From NCBI GenBank assembly GCA_902472315.1, contig CABRNM010000006.1, forward strand, positions 9,733 through 73,732: a stretch of DNA of 64,000 bases. Direction: 5' to 3'. Below are positions 1-7,969 of the stretch, one piece after another. How positions within the stretch are numbered: the stretch's first letter is position 1; the number at the start of each line of letters is the position of its first letter. The position numbers were made by a program, and so were the translations under genes. The notes beneath the pieces were generated by a model. The model was not told the DNA's origin, made no database searches, and saw only the letters and a list, made by a program, of their open reading frames with translations. The stretch comes from an uncultured Collinsella sp. (GTDB lineage Bacteria; Actinomycetota; Coriobacteriia; Coriobacteriales; Coriobacteriaceae).

Positions 1-840
1 GCCAACGAGGGCGAGGGCCTGGGCAACCAGTTCTTGGCAAACATCCGCGAGACCGACGCCATCTGCGAGGTCGTGCGCTATTTTAAGGACCCCAACGTCA
101 TGCGTGAGGTGGGCCGCACGGGCGAGTTCGTCGATCCCGCCGGCGATGCCGACACCATCATGACCGAGCTCATCTTGGCCGACATGGGCACGCTCGAGAA
201 GCAGCTGCCCAAGCTCGAGAAGGAGGCCAAGCGCGACAAGGAGCTCATGCCCAAGTTTGAGGTCGCCAAGCGTCTACTCGCCTGGCTCAACGAGGGTAAG
301 CGTGCCGCAGCCATGGAGATGACCGACGAGGAGCGTGCCGCCGCCAAGGGCCTGTTCCTGCTCACCATGAAGCCCATCCTGTACGTGGCCAACGTGGACG
401 AGGATATGCTCAACGACGATCTGGCGCCCATCGATGGTGTCAAGCCGCTGCCCATCTGCGCCAAGATCGAAGCCGAGCTTTCCGAGCTCGACCCCGAGGA
501 CGCCGCCGACTACCTGGAGAGCCTGGGCCTGGAGCAGCCCGGTCTGGACGTGCTCGCGCAGGCAGCTTACAAGCTGCTCGGCCTGCAGTCGTTCTTTACG
601 GCTGGCGAGATGGAGGTCAAGGCCTGGACGGTTCGTCAGGGCGCGACCGCTCCGCAGGCTGCCGGTGTCATCCATACCGACTTTGAGCGCGGCTTTATTA
701 AGGCCGAGGTCATTGGCTACGACGACTACATCGAGCTCGGCGGCGAGCAGGGCGCCAAGGCCGCCGGCAAGCTGCGTATTGAGGGCAAGGACTATGTCAT
801 GGCCGATGGCGACGTCGTGCACTTCCGCTTTAACGTGTAA
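1..840 (+). CDS. ychF: Redox-regulated ATPase YchF, C-terminal part (cut by window edge)
   Basis: The frame is open from base 1 and ends at a TAA at 838-840, so the 5' end lies outside the window. The visible part begins with GLGNQFLANIRETDAI, typical of the late G domain of the Obg-like ATPase YchF (OLA1). It continues through the alpha-helical coiled-coil insertion (EKQLPKLEKEAKRDKEL) and ends in the TGS domain (GLQSFFTAGEMEVKAWTV to DVVHFRFNV). YchF binds ATP rather than GTP and associates with ribosomes in the cytoplasm. The family is about 365 residues, so roughly 85 N-terminal residues with the P-loop are missing. An internal TTG at 34 is not a credible start. Confidence 0.95.
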   Translation, partial: ANEGEGLGNQFLANIRETDAICEVVRYFKDPNVMREVGRTGEFVDPAGDADTIMTELILADMGTLEKQLPKLEKEAKRDKELMPKFEVAKRLLAWLNEGKRAAAMEMTDEERAAAKGLFLLTMKPILYVANVDEDMLNDDLAPIDGVKPLPICAKIEAELSELDPEDAADYLESLGLEQPGLDVLAQAAYKLLGLQSFFTAGEMEVKAWTVRQGATAPQAAGVIHTDFERGFIKAEVIGYDDYIELGGEQGAKAAGKLRIEGKDYVMADGDVVHFRFNV

Positions 841-851
841 GGACGACGCAC

Positions 852-1235
852 ATGTTTAAATATGGTAAAAAAGCCGGCTACATGGGCATCGCGCTGCTGG
901 TGCTTGCAGTGCTTCCGCTGGTGGTAGCGGCGTTTGTGATCCCCAACATTGGTCCCGAGGTGGCAACAAAGTTTAATGCCGCCGGCGAGGTGACGCGCTG
1001 GGGCAAGAGCTACGAGTTGCTGGCACTGCCGGTGCTCAACCTGCTGCTGGGCGTGGCGACGTACTTTACGGCGGGACGCCAGGCAAAGAACAACGAGGAC
1101 TCCGCTGTGATGGCACGTCTTGCGTGCGAGCGCTACCTGCGTAACGGCTGCATCACGGGTGTGTTTCTCAACGTAATCAACGTCTACTTTATGTATTCGG
1201 CGATTACCGGTACGGGCTTTGGCCTGGGCTTTTAG
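852..1235 (+). CDS. DUF1648-like small membrane protein
   Basis: This 127-aa protein starts 11 bases after ychF and is probably cotranscribed with it. Residues about 9-30 form a membrane segment, followed by a DUF1648-like stretch (ATKFNAAGEVTRWGKS), a second hydrophobic segment (about 54-72) and a third near the C terminus. DUF1648 is the N-terminal part of SdpI-type immunity/signalling proteins; here it stands alone. A role in cell-envelope signalling is inference from the family only. Confidence 0.75.
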   Translation: MFKYGKKAGYMGIALLVLAVLPLVVAAFVIPNIGPEVATKFNAAGEVTRWGKSYELLALPVLNLLLGVATYFTAGRQAKNNEDSAVMARLACERYLRNGCITGVFLNVINVYFMYSAITGTGFGLGF

Positions 1236-1244
1236 CTTGCGCCT

Positions 1245-1634
1245 TTAGGCAACGAGCCTGCAAGCATATTCGATGGCTGCTGCGAGGCCGCCGCTCGATC
1301 GTGGTTGAAAGACCACGTCGGCGGCGGCCTCGTTTCCGTATCCGGCGCCGCGAAGGCAGAGCGCGAAACTGGCTTCTAGAAGGAGCGGCAGGCCGCGTTG
1401 ACTGGTTGCGATTACGGCAGCCTGATTGAGCGAGCAGCTGTGCGTTTGGCATTGAATGGCAAGTTCACCTTGCGCCGGGCAAGGGACCAGAACGGTGGCG
1501 ACGCGACTTGATAGCAATGCAAATGCTGTGCGCTCATCGGGCGAAAGGCATTCTGCTTCAACGACGACGAGCTTGGGCGGCGCGCTGTTTGTGCGAAGCG
1601 TGGCTCGGTACATGCGGACCGAAGAACCCAACAT
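1245..1634 (-). CDS. Hypothetical 129-aa protein, divergent from an XRE regulator
   Basis: I do not recognise this protein. The ATG at 1634 has an AGGAG six bases upstream on the minus strand. The gene is divergent from the XRE regulator at 1711, with a 24-bp perfect palindrome between them, the usual layout of a regulator and its target. The sequence is mixed and moderately hydrophobic (LVVVEAECLSPDERTAFALL near residue 22) with no signal peptide or clear membrane helix. It converges tail to tail with the gene ending at 1235. Confidence 0.55.
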   Translation of the reverse strand: MLGSSVRMYRATLRTNSAPPKLVVVEAECLSPDERTAFALLSSRVATVLVPCPAQGELAIQCQTHSCSLNQAAVIATSQRGLPLLLEASFALCLRGAGYGNEAAADVVFQPRSSGGLAAAIEYACRLVA

Positions 1635-1657
1635 AGAAAACTCCTGTGTATTCGGAA

Positions 1658-1681
1658 AAACGTAAACTATAGTTTACGTTT
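1658..1681. promoter_or_regulatory. 24-bp perfect palindrome, probable operator
   Basis: The half-site AAACGTAAACTA is followed directly by its exact reverse complement TAGTTTACGTTT. It lies in the 76-bp gap between divergent starts at 1634 and 1711. The adjacent 72-aa XRE protein is the likely binder, which would give coupled control of both genes. The site is seen; its role is inferred. Confidence 0.7.
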
Positions 1682-1710
1682 ATGTTCGGCTCCATTTCAA
1701 ACTCGGCTGC

Positions 1711-1929
1711 ATGGACGAACGTGCGAAACAGATTCTTGGCAGGCGGGTCGAAGAGACACGCAGAGACCTTGGTATCTCCAAGGTTGATTTTTGTGTGGCG
1801 ACAGGAATCAGCCGACCCTACCTCGACCGAATCGAAGATGGGACGGCAAACTTCACGCTCAAGGTTCTATTTAAGATCGCGCCCGCACTCGGCATGACGG
1901 TGTCAGAACTTCTCGAGGGTATCGAGTAG
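1711..1929 (+). CDS. XRE-family transcriptional regulator, 72 aa
   Basis: A minimal single-domain helix-turn-helix protein of the Cro/CI (XRE) type. The HTH spans about residues 9-63, with the recognition region GISRPYLDRIEDGTANFTLK and the usual C-terminal LGMTVSELLEGIE. There is no effector domain, so it is probably a constitutive dimeric repressor. The palindrome 30 bp upstream is its likely operator, giving autoregulation and control of the divergent 129-aa gene. Confidence 0.85.
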   Translation: MDERAKQILGRRVEETRRDLGISKVDFCVATGISRPYLDRIEDGTANFTLKVLFKIAPALGMTVSELLEGIE

Positions 1930-2247
1930 CCTTTTTTGCTAGATTTGCCGCTTGTTGAACGGGTCCCCCCGACGGCGGCGTGCAAAAACGCGAGTATTCA
2001 GCATCCCTCAATAATTTGACGGCAGCCGGGGCCACAAATACGACGCGTAATGTTTTGGATTATCCACATAATTCAATAATATGAGGAATAACAAGCGCGC
2101 GGAACGAGTCTTTCGAGTCGAAAGGCAATTTACAGCCAGCGGTTTTAACGTTCCCGGAAGGGGCGGATGCTGAAAACTCCGCTTTTTGCACGTTCCGAGG
2201 GGTACCACGTGCCCTACTAGGCCCAAAGAGGCGGATTTTGTTTTTTG
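1930..2247. other. Intergenic, no gene seen
   Basis: About 320 bp between the XRE gene and the 3' end of the asparaginase gene. It has an AT-rich part near 2030-2095 and scattered G/C-rich blocks. I see no convincing coding frame, tRNA or strong terminator. Confidence 0.6.
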
Positions 2248-3261
2248 CTACACCATCGGGATGCGGTCGTGGTTGACTTGGCTGTAGAACAGGCGCTGAA
2301 TCTCGGCCGCATCACGTGACTGGCCGAGCGCCCACATGGTTTTGGCCACGAGCGTCTCGGTGGTCATGTCGTCGCCGCGCAAAATACCCCGATGATCGGC
2401 ATAGGCACGGCCGACCTCATAAACGCCCAGGTCAAGGCCCTCTTCGGGGACCTGCGTGGTCATAACGACAGTGCGGCCCGAATCGACCCAGCGGAAAATC
2501 GCCTCTTGGAACGACTCGCCCGACTCACCAAACTCGGGGATACCGCCGATGCCAAAGGTCTCCAGAATCACAGCGTCGTAGCTATCGGCAAGGGCGTCGA
2601 GGATGCCCGGGTTTACGCCGGGCGTAAGCTTGAGTACAAATACGCGCGGATCGATGCTGTCGTAGAAACGCACCGGGTTTTCGCCCTGATGCGTGCCGTG
2701 AAGCCCATTGCGCACGATGCGGTCGTTGCGGATATAGGCGATGGGCGGATAGTTGACGCTAATGAACGCGTTAAAGCTCATGGTGCGCTGCTTGCGGGCG
2801 CGCGTGCCGGCAATGGCAACGCCGCCAAACACGATCGAGACGTCGTGCGAGTGCTCGTCGAGCGCATAGAGCAGGCTCTGGTACAGATTGAGCTTGGCGT
2901 CGGTAAAGGGATTGCCCATGGGCTTTTGCGAGCCGGTGAGCACGATGGGTTTGGGGCTGTCCTGAATCAGGTAGGAAAGCGCCGCCGCGGTGTAGCTCAT
3001 GGTGTCGGTGCCGTGCAGAATCACGAAGCCGTCGTGGTCGGCATAACCCTCGACGATGACGTCGCGAATGCGCATCCAGTCACTGGGGCGCATGTTGGTG
3101 CTGTCGATGTTCATGGGCTGCACGACGTTGAGCTCGCAGAGGCCCGAGATTTCGGGGACGCTCTGGGCGAGCTCCTCACCGGTCAGAGCGGGGGAGAGGC
3201 CGTTGCCGTCCTCGGTCGATGCGATGGTGCCGCCCGTGGCGATGAGAAGGATGCGCTTCAT
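2248..3261 (-). CDS. ansA: Type I (cytoplasmic) L-asparaginase
   Basis: This 337-aa protein hydrolyses L-asparagine to aspartate and ammonia. Both signature motifs are present: RILLIATGGTIAS at the N terminus with the nucleophilic Thr, and HGTDTMSYTAAALSYLI around residue 85 with the second catalytic Thr-Asp. No signal peptide is present, which fits the cytoplasmic type I (AnsA) group. I chose the ATG at 3261 because AGGAA lies just upstream and MKRILLIATGG is the family start; the frame extends upstream without a plausible start. It is divergent from guaA. Confidence 0.93.
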   Translation of the reverse strand: MKRILLIATGGTIASTEDGNGLSPALTGEELAQSVPEISGLCELNVVQPMNIDSTNMRPSDWMRIRDVIVEGYADHDGFVILHGTDTMSYTAAALSYLIQDSPKPIVLTGSQKPMGNPFTDAKLNLYQSLLYALDEHSHDVSIVFGGVAIAGTRARKQRTMSFNAFISVNYPPIAYIRNDRIVRNGLHGTHQGENPVRFYDSIDPRVFVLKLTPGVNPGILDALADSYDAVILETFGIGGIPEFGESGESFQEAIFRWVDSGRTVVMTTQVPEEGLDLGVYEVGRAYADHRGILRGDDMTTETLVAKTMWALGQSRDAAEIQRLFYSQVNHDRIPMV

Positions 3262-3528
3262 GCTGGTATTCCTATCGTATTTGCCGCCGCAGCGGCGGAG
3301 TCGTTCGGCTGTATTGTGGCACAGGGCATCCAATGTTCAAACGTATTACATCATCTGTAACGGTTGGCAATACTTCAATTGCCGTCAAATAGGGGCCAGG
3401 TCGTGCGTTTGCCGTGCGCTGATGGCTGCGAGGGGCGAGAAACCCCATATAACGTGTACACTATGAAAGTTATTTTTGTTCATTCACGCGGGTGGGCACC
3501 GGCTCCCCGCCAACAAGAGGGGGAAACC

Positions 3529-5127
3529 ATGGATCAAAAGGCTTCCGCAAAGGTCCTCGTACTCGACTTTGGTGCGCAGTACGGTCAGCTCATTGCCCGT
3601 CGCGTCCGCGACCTCAACGTGTATTCCGAGATTGTCCCCTGCGACATCTCGGCCGACGAGATTCGCGAGATGAACGCCTCTGCGCTCATCCTTTCCGGCG
3701 GCCCGGCCTCCGTGTATGCCGAGGACGCTCCGTCCATCGATCCTGCCATCTTTGACCTGGGCCTTCCCGTCCTGGGCTTTTGCTACGGCCATCAGATCAC
3801 GGCCGTGACGCTCGGCGGCAAGGTCGGCCACTCCGAGGTGGGCGAGTACGGCCGCGCCACCATCACGCGCGCGGCCGGCGCCAAGCTCTTTAACTCCACG
3901 CCCATGGAGCAGACCGTGTGGATGAGCCACCGCGACGCCGTTTCCGAGGTGCCCGAGGGCTTTACTGTTACCGCCAGCACCGACGTGTGCCCGGTTGCTG
4001 CCATGGAGTGCCCCGAGCGCAAGATCTTCACCACGCAGTTCCACCCCGAGGTCAAGCACTCCGAGTACGGTCAGCAGCTGCTGAGCAACTTCCTGTTTGA
4101 GATCTGCGGCCTGGAGCCCAACTGGAGCATGGACAACCTGGTCGAGACCATGACGGCCGAGTTCCGCGAGAAGGTCGGCGACGACCGCGTGATTCTGGCC
4201 CTGTCTGGTGGCGTTGACTCCTCCGTCGTGGCTGCGCTGGGTGCTCGCGCCGTGGGCAAGCAGATGACCTGCGTGTTCATCAACCACGGCCTGCTACGCA
4301 AGGGCGAGCCCGAGCAGGTGGAGGAGGTCTTCACCAAGCAGTTTGACGTCGACTTTATCCACGTCCACGCCGAGGACCGCTACGCCGAGCTTCTGGCCGG
4401 CGTGACCGAGCCCGAGGAGAAGCGCCGCATCATCGGTACGCAGTTCTGGAAAGAGTTCTTCGCCGTGGCGCAGCAGCTCGAGACCGATGGCAAGCCGGTC
4501 AAGTACCTGGCTCAGGGCACCATCTACCCCGACATCATCGAGTCCGGAGCTCGCAAGACGGGCGGCAAGACGGCCACCATCAAGAGCCATCACAACCTGA
4601 TCCCGTTCCCTGAGGGCGTACACTTTGACCTCATTGAGCCGCTCGACCACTTCTTTAAGGACGAGGTCCGCGCACTTGGTCTGGCACTGGGCCTGCCGGG
4701 TCACATCGTGTTCCGTCAGCCTTTCCCGGGCCCGGGTCTGGCCATCCGCATCATCGGTGCGGTCGACAAGGAGAAGCTCGAGATCCTCAAGAACGCCGAC
4801 GCCATCGTGCGCGAGGAGCTCGACGCCTACAACCAGCGCCTGTTTGAGCAGACCGGCGAGCGCAACTCCGAGCACAGCTGCTGGCAGTACTTTGCGGTTC
4901 TGCCCGACATCAAGTCCGTCGGCGTTATGGGTGACGAGCGCACCTATCAGCGCCCGATCATCCTGCGTGCCGTCGAGTCCAGCGATGCCATGACCGCCGA
5001 CTGGGCTAAGCTGCCCTATGACGTCCTGGCCCGCATCTCCGGCCGCATCGTTGCCGAGGTTCCCGGCGCCAACCGCGTGTGCTACGACATCACGTCCAAG
5101 CCGCCCGCGACCATCGAGTGGGAATAG
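3529..5127 (+). CDS. guaA: GMP synthase (glutamine-hydrolysing)
   Basis: This 532-aa enzyme converts XMP to GMP using glutamine and ATP. It has an N-terminal class I glutamine amidotransferase domain (LDFGAQYGQLIARRVRD, then GFCYGHQ with the catalytic Cys and QFHPEV with the His). The ATP pyrophosphatase domain carries the P-loop LSGGVDSS near residue 224, and the C-terminal dimerisation domain ends in the canonical KPPATIEWE. The start at 3529 has AGAGGGGGA upstream. The gene is intact, and its last 15 bases form one copy of a repeat that marks an integrative-element attachment site. Confidence 0.97.
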   Translation: MDQKASAKVLVLDFGAQYGQLIARRVRDLNVYSEIVPCDISADEIREMNASALILSGGPASVYAEDAPSIDPAIFDLGLPVLGFCYGHQITAVTLGGKVGHSEVGEYGRATITRAAGAKLFNSTPMEQTVWMSHRDAVSEVPEGFTVTASTDVCPVAAMECPERKIFTTQFHPEVKHSEYGQQLLSNFLFEICGLEPNWSMDNLVETMTAEFREKVGDDRVILALSGGVDSSVVAALGARAVGKQMTCVFINHGLLRKGEPEQVEEVFTKQFDVDFIHVHAEDRYAELLAGVTEPEEKRRIIGTQFWKEFFAVAQQLETDGKPVKYLAQGTIYPDIIESGARKTGGKTATIKSHHNLIPFPEGVHFDLIEPLDHFFKDEVRALGLALGLPGHIVFRQPFPGPGLAIRIIGAVDKEKLEILKNADAIVREELDAYNQRLFEQTGERNSEHSCWQYFAVLPDIKSVGVMGDERTYQRPIILRAVESSDAMTADWAKLPYDVLARISGRIVAEVPGANRVCYDITSKPPATIEWE

Positions 5128-5128
5128 T
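5113..5128 (+). repeat. attL-like direct repeat at the guaA 3' end
   Basis: ATCGAGTGGGAATAGT covers the last four guaA codons, its stop and one more base. It recurs as ATCGAGTGGGAGTAGT at 23867-23882 in the same orientation, matching 15 of 16 bases. The guaA 3' end is a known target for tyrosine-integrase islands. The integrase, excisionase-like gene and mobilisation genes lie between the two copies, so they are most simply attL and attR. Confidence 0.75.
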
Positions 5129-5141
5129 AAATAGCTCTTTG

Positions 5142-5177
5142 CGAGGGAGGTCGGATGCGGCCTCCCTCGTTTTTTAT
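5142..5177 (+). terminator. Rho-independent terminator after guaA
   Basis: CGAGGGAGG at 5142-5150 pairs with CCTCCCTCG at 5161-5169 around a 10-base loop and is followed directly by TTTTTT. It is a strong intrinsic terminator 15 bp after the guaA stop, just inside the predicted left end of the element. Confidence 0.92.
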
Positions 5178-5615
5178 TTGCGTGCCATGGATGCTTGTGC
5201 ATTGTGGTGTATGCGGTACATGCAAACCAGCCACGCAATCTCTCAAGCTGTTTAGCTGGGATTATTGTTTGCTGGTATTTTTTAAAGTGTTTTCAATTAC
5301 CGAAGCAACGCCATCAATTTATTTCAATTAATGCTGACCGGCGGATCGCGTCCGCCCGCAAGAGGCCGCTCGGACTGGTACTCAAAATGTACTCACGACG
5401 TTTTGAGTATCGATTTGCTGGTACTCACAGACGGTAAAAACGACTGTCTACCTCGATATATTCGTTATCCCCAACGATTCGTCAACGAATACTGACTAGT
5501 GATTGAGTGATGCATGGCTCAAATTGGCATACGTAATTACGTAATTACGTATTTTGAAGTAAAATGATTTCGGTCAATTAGGGAACGTAGAACAGGTCAA
5601 TTCGGAGGGGCGATC
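5178..5615. promoter_or_regulatory. Leader of the type III R-M operon with dyads
   Basis: About 440 bp without a supported gene. TACTCAAAA (5379-5387) and TTTTGAGTA (5401-5409) form an inverted repeat, and GGTACTCA recurs at 5377 and 5420. At 5530-5551 lies a 22-bp perfect palindrome made of TACGTAATTAC and its complement, which also contains overlapping ACGTAATT direct repeats. It sits 64 bp before a ribbon-helix-helix gene, and short AT-rich direct/inverted repeats are what RHH dimers bind. Operator function is inference. Confidence 0.6.
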
Positions 5616-5783
5616 ATGGAGGAAGATCAGGCTGTTCATGCCGAAAGGGAGCTAGATAAGTTCACGCTCTCGATAACCCGCGAGGATAAGCGGGCTCTTA
5701 AGTCCTATGCCGCGCGCCAGGATAAGACGGTGGCTAAAGTCCTGCGCGAATGGATTGACGAGAAGTGCAAGGGGGAGAAGTGA
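5616..5783 (+). CDS. Ribbon-helix-helix-type small regulator, 55 aa
   Basis: A short gene with GGAGGGG upstream of its ATG. The protein has an RHH-like pattern: a beta strand (KFTLSITRED) followed by two helices (KRALKSYAARQDKTVAKVLREWIDEKC). Its stop overlaps the next ATG by one base (TGATG), so it is translationally coupled to the mod gene. Either it regulates the R-M operon through the 5530-5551 palindrome or it is an antitoxin-like relic. I favour a controller-type role; that is inference. Confidence 0.7.
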   Translation: MEEDQAVHAERELDKFTLSITREDKRALKSYAARQDKTVAKVLREWIDEKCKGEK

Positions 5784-6055
5784 TGTCTCAGACGGCGCAA
5801 GCGGTCGTTCAGAACCTTGTTGATCGCGCTGTCAAGCTGGGCGATCGTCAGCTCGCTGCCGACATCCGCGCCTTTGCTGCGCAGCGCCAGTTTGGGCTTG
5901 TATTTGAACACAACCGTCCAGAGCGACTTCGCCTTTATGGCAAACCTATCATGGAGGGCGATGTCGTACAGGTGCTTCCCGAGCGTGGTAAAAAAGAGGA
6001 CTCTAGCTCCCAACTGCTATGGTTGGTAAATGCCGTTCGGGGGGGGGGTTGCTGA
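5783..6055 (+). CDS. Type III methyltransferase Mod, N-terminal fragment (out of frame)
   Basis: This 90-codon frame starts at the ATG overlapping the RHH stop. It reads as the Mod N terminus (QTAQAVVQNLVDRAVKL to KKEDSSSQLLWLVNAVRGG) and stops at 6053-6055, right after a ten-G run. Removing one G joins it to the large mod frame as NAVRGGVADLKPYQ, giving a 727-aa Mod. In this sequence (G10) translation from this start ends early, so the gene appears to be in the OFF state unless the run is misread. Confidence 0.8.
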   Translation: MSQTAQAVVQNLVDRAVKLGDRQLAADIRAFAAQRQFGLVFEHNRPERLRLYGKPIMEGDVVQVLPERGKKEDSSSQLLWLVNAVRGGGC

Positions 6056-7967
6056 TCTAAAGCCATATCAATCGCCCTCATATGACGAAAACGAATGTGG
6101 GCCCCGCTCCGTTGCTGTCGACGATGTCGTGCCTGTTGCTGAATATGACCAGCCGATTTATGCTGGCCTCAAAGAGACTGGGCGTGTCGAGCGCGCTGGC
6201 GATAAGCCCTATCAAGTAGTCATTAACGGCGAAAACTACCATGCTCTTGAAACCTTGGCCTTTGCCTATGCAGGCAAAGTGGACTGCATATATATTGACC
6301 CACCCTATAACACTGGCGCCCGCGACTGGAAATACAACAACGATTACGTCGACGGCTCCGACGCCTATCGCCACTCCAAGTGGCTTGCCTTCATGGAGCG
6401 CCGCCTCAAGCTCGCCAAGCAGCTGCTCAACCCCAACGATTCCGTACTCATCGTGACGATCGACGAGAAGGAGTACGCAAGGCTTGAGCTTCTTTTAGAG
6501 AGCGTTTTTCCCAACGCGACCGGTATCCAGACGGTTTCAATCACCATAAACAAGAACGGGGTTGCCCGCGGCAACCAGTTCAAGAGAGCTGACGAGTACG
6601 CTGTCTTTTGCTTTTTTGGCACCGCCGCGCCGTGCCAAGTGGACCGCAGACTCTATTCCGTTGAGTTCGGAGAACTTGAGGAAAAAGTGGCTGATGACGC
6701 GTCGAGCAGCCGCTCCCAACGTAAAGTACGTTGGGAGCGGCTGCTGAGGGGCGGTCCCAATGCCGCTCGCACCGCAAGGCCGAACCTCTTCTATCCCATC
6801 TATATCGATGAGGAGACCGCGACAATTAAGGAGCTCGGCGCTTCTCTCCCCCTTGAACAAGACTGGACAAAGATACCGACAAAAACGGGTCTCAGGGCAG
6901 TTTGGCCTATTAGGACCGATGGCCGAGAGGCGACTTGGAGAATCTCCCAGAATGCTCTACAGGCCAAGCTTGATCGCGGGTGCGCAAAAGTAGGTGAGTA
7001 CAACAAAAAGAGTGATCGGTACTCCCTCCTTTACCTAGGAGATTCCCAAGAGGAGCGTCTCAAGAATGGAGAAATTAAACTCATCGGCAAGGCTGAGGAT
7101 GGGTCCTTGCTTCTCGAAGAACAGGGAGAGCGCTCTGCCATTCCAACAACTGTTTGGAGTGGCACGCAGTTCTCTGCCGGTGAATACGGGAGCCGATATA
7201 TCAAAAAGTTCATCGGCGATAGGCGCTTCACATTTCCAAAGTCCCTTTATGCGACCGAGCTCTCAATCGCTTCCGTTGTTGCCGACAAGCCCGACGCCCT
7301 TGTAGTCGATTTCTTCTCAGGATCGGGCACCACGGCACATGCTGTCATGCGCTTGAACCATCAGGACGGCGGGCGCAGGCGCTCCATCAGCGTAACGAAT
7401 AACGAGGTCTCCGAGGACGAATCCAAAAAGCTCACCAAGCGCGGTCTTCGCCAGGGCGACCCCGAATGGGAGGCGCTGGGCATCTGCCAGTACGTTACCA
7501 AACCACGCGTCACGGCGGCCATCACGGGCAAGACGCCCGAGGGCGATTCCATCAAGGGTGACTACAAGTTCACCGACGAGTTCCCCATGGCCGACGGCTT
7601 CGAGGAAAACGCCGTCTTCTTTGACCTCACCTACGAAGACCCGGACGCCGTCGAGCTGGGCGTGGCCTTCGAGGAGATCGCGCCCCTGCTCTGGCTGCGC
7701 GCTGGTTCGCGTGGCAGCATCATCAAGCATGAGCAGCCGGGCTTTGCCATGGCCGACGCCTACGCCGTCCTTTTCGACTTTGCTTCGGTCGGCGCTTTCA
7801 TAGACGCCGTCAAGCAGAATGCCAGCATAGGGTGCGCCTATGTGATCACGGACGACACGGCTCGATACGCCTCCGTCAAGGCACAACTGCCTGGGCTCGA
7901 CGTCGTCCGCCTGTACGAGAACTACCTGCAATCGTTCAAGATTGCCGCCGAGGATGCGGTGAGGTAA
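6030..7967 (+). CDS. Type III restriction-modification adenine methyltransferase Mod (main frame)
   Basis: This is the catalytic part of a beta-class N6-adenine methyltransferase. DPPYNTGARDWKYNNDYVD around residue 90 is motif IV (DPPY). The SAM motif FFSGSGTTAHAVMRL comes about 340 residues later, which is the beta-class order. The region between them (about 110-400) is the target-recognition part. It ends three bases before res, as in type III operons. An ATG at 6030 could start this frame internally, making an N-terminally shortened Mod even in the G10 state. Mod alone methylates; the Mod-Res complex cleaves. Confidence 0.9.
   Translation: MPFGGGVADLKPYQSPSYDENECGPRSVAVDDVVPVAEYDQPIYAGLKETGRVERAGDKPYQVVINGENYHALETLAFAYAGKVDCIYIDPPYNTGARDWKYNNDYVDGSDAYRHSKWLAFMERRLKLAKQLLNPNDSVLIVTIDEKEYARLELLLESVFPNATGIQTVSITINKNGVARGNQFKRADEYAVFCFFGTAAPCQVDRRLYSVEFGELEEKVADDASSSRSQRKVRWERLLRGGPNAARTARPNLFYPIYIDEETATIKELGASLPLEQDWTKIPTKTGLRAVWPIRTDGREATWRISQNALQAKLDRGCAKVGEYNKKSDRYSLLYLGDSQEERLKNGEIKLIGKAEDGSLLLEEQGERSAIPTTVWSGTQFSAGEYGSRYIKKFIGDRRFTFPKSLYATELSIASVVADKPDALVVDFFSGSGTTAHAVMRLNHQDGGRRRSISVTNNEVSEDESKKLTKRGLRQGDPEWEALGICQYVTKPRVTAAITGKTPEGDSIKGDYKFTDEFPMADGFEENAVFFDLTYEDPDAVELGVAFEEIAPLLWLRAGSRGSIIKHEQPGFAMADAYAVLFDFASVGAFIDAVKQNASIGCAYVITDDTARYASVKAQLPGLDVVRLYENYLQSFKIAAEDAVR
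6039..6048 (+). repeat. Poly-G (10) tract inside mod
   Basis: Ten consecutive G residues in the coding sequence at the junction of the two mod frames. Slippage to 9 (or 12) G restores the full frame; 10 G does not. Homopolymeric tracts in mod genes are a known phase-variation mechanism (phasevarions) in Gram-negative pathogens. The same geometry is seen here. Confidence 0.85.
6705..6745. repeat. 41-bp perfect hairpin inside mod
   Basis: A 19-bp arm (core CAGCCGCTCCCAACGTA) and its exact complement surround a 3-base loop (AAG). It lies in the variable central part of mod and encodes an Arg/Ser-rich stretch (SSSRSQRKVRWERLL). A perfect stem this long is unusual inside a coding region. Confidence 0.8.
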
Positions 7968-7969
7968 AC

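Noticed and set aside
4294..5238. A 314-codon frame antisense to guaA
   Set aside because: The guaA strand has all catalytic motifs; the antisense frame has no start site or family match.
5379..5427. TACTCAAAA/TTTTGAGTA repeats as a second operator
   Set aside because: They lie about 200 bp from the nearest start with no promoter-like elements nearby, so I record them only inside the leader entry.
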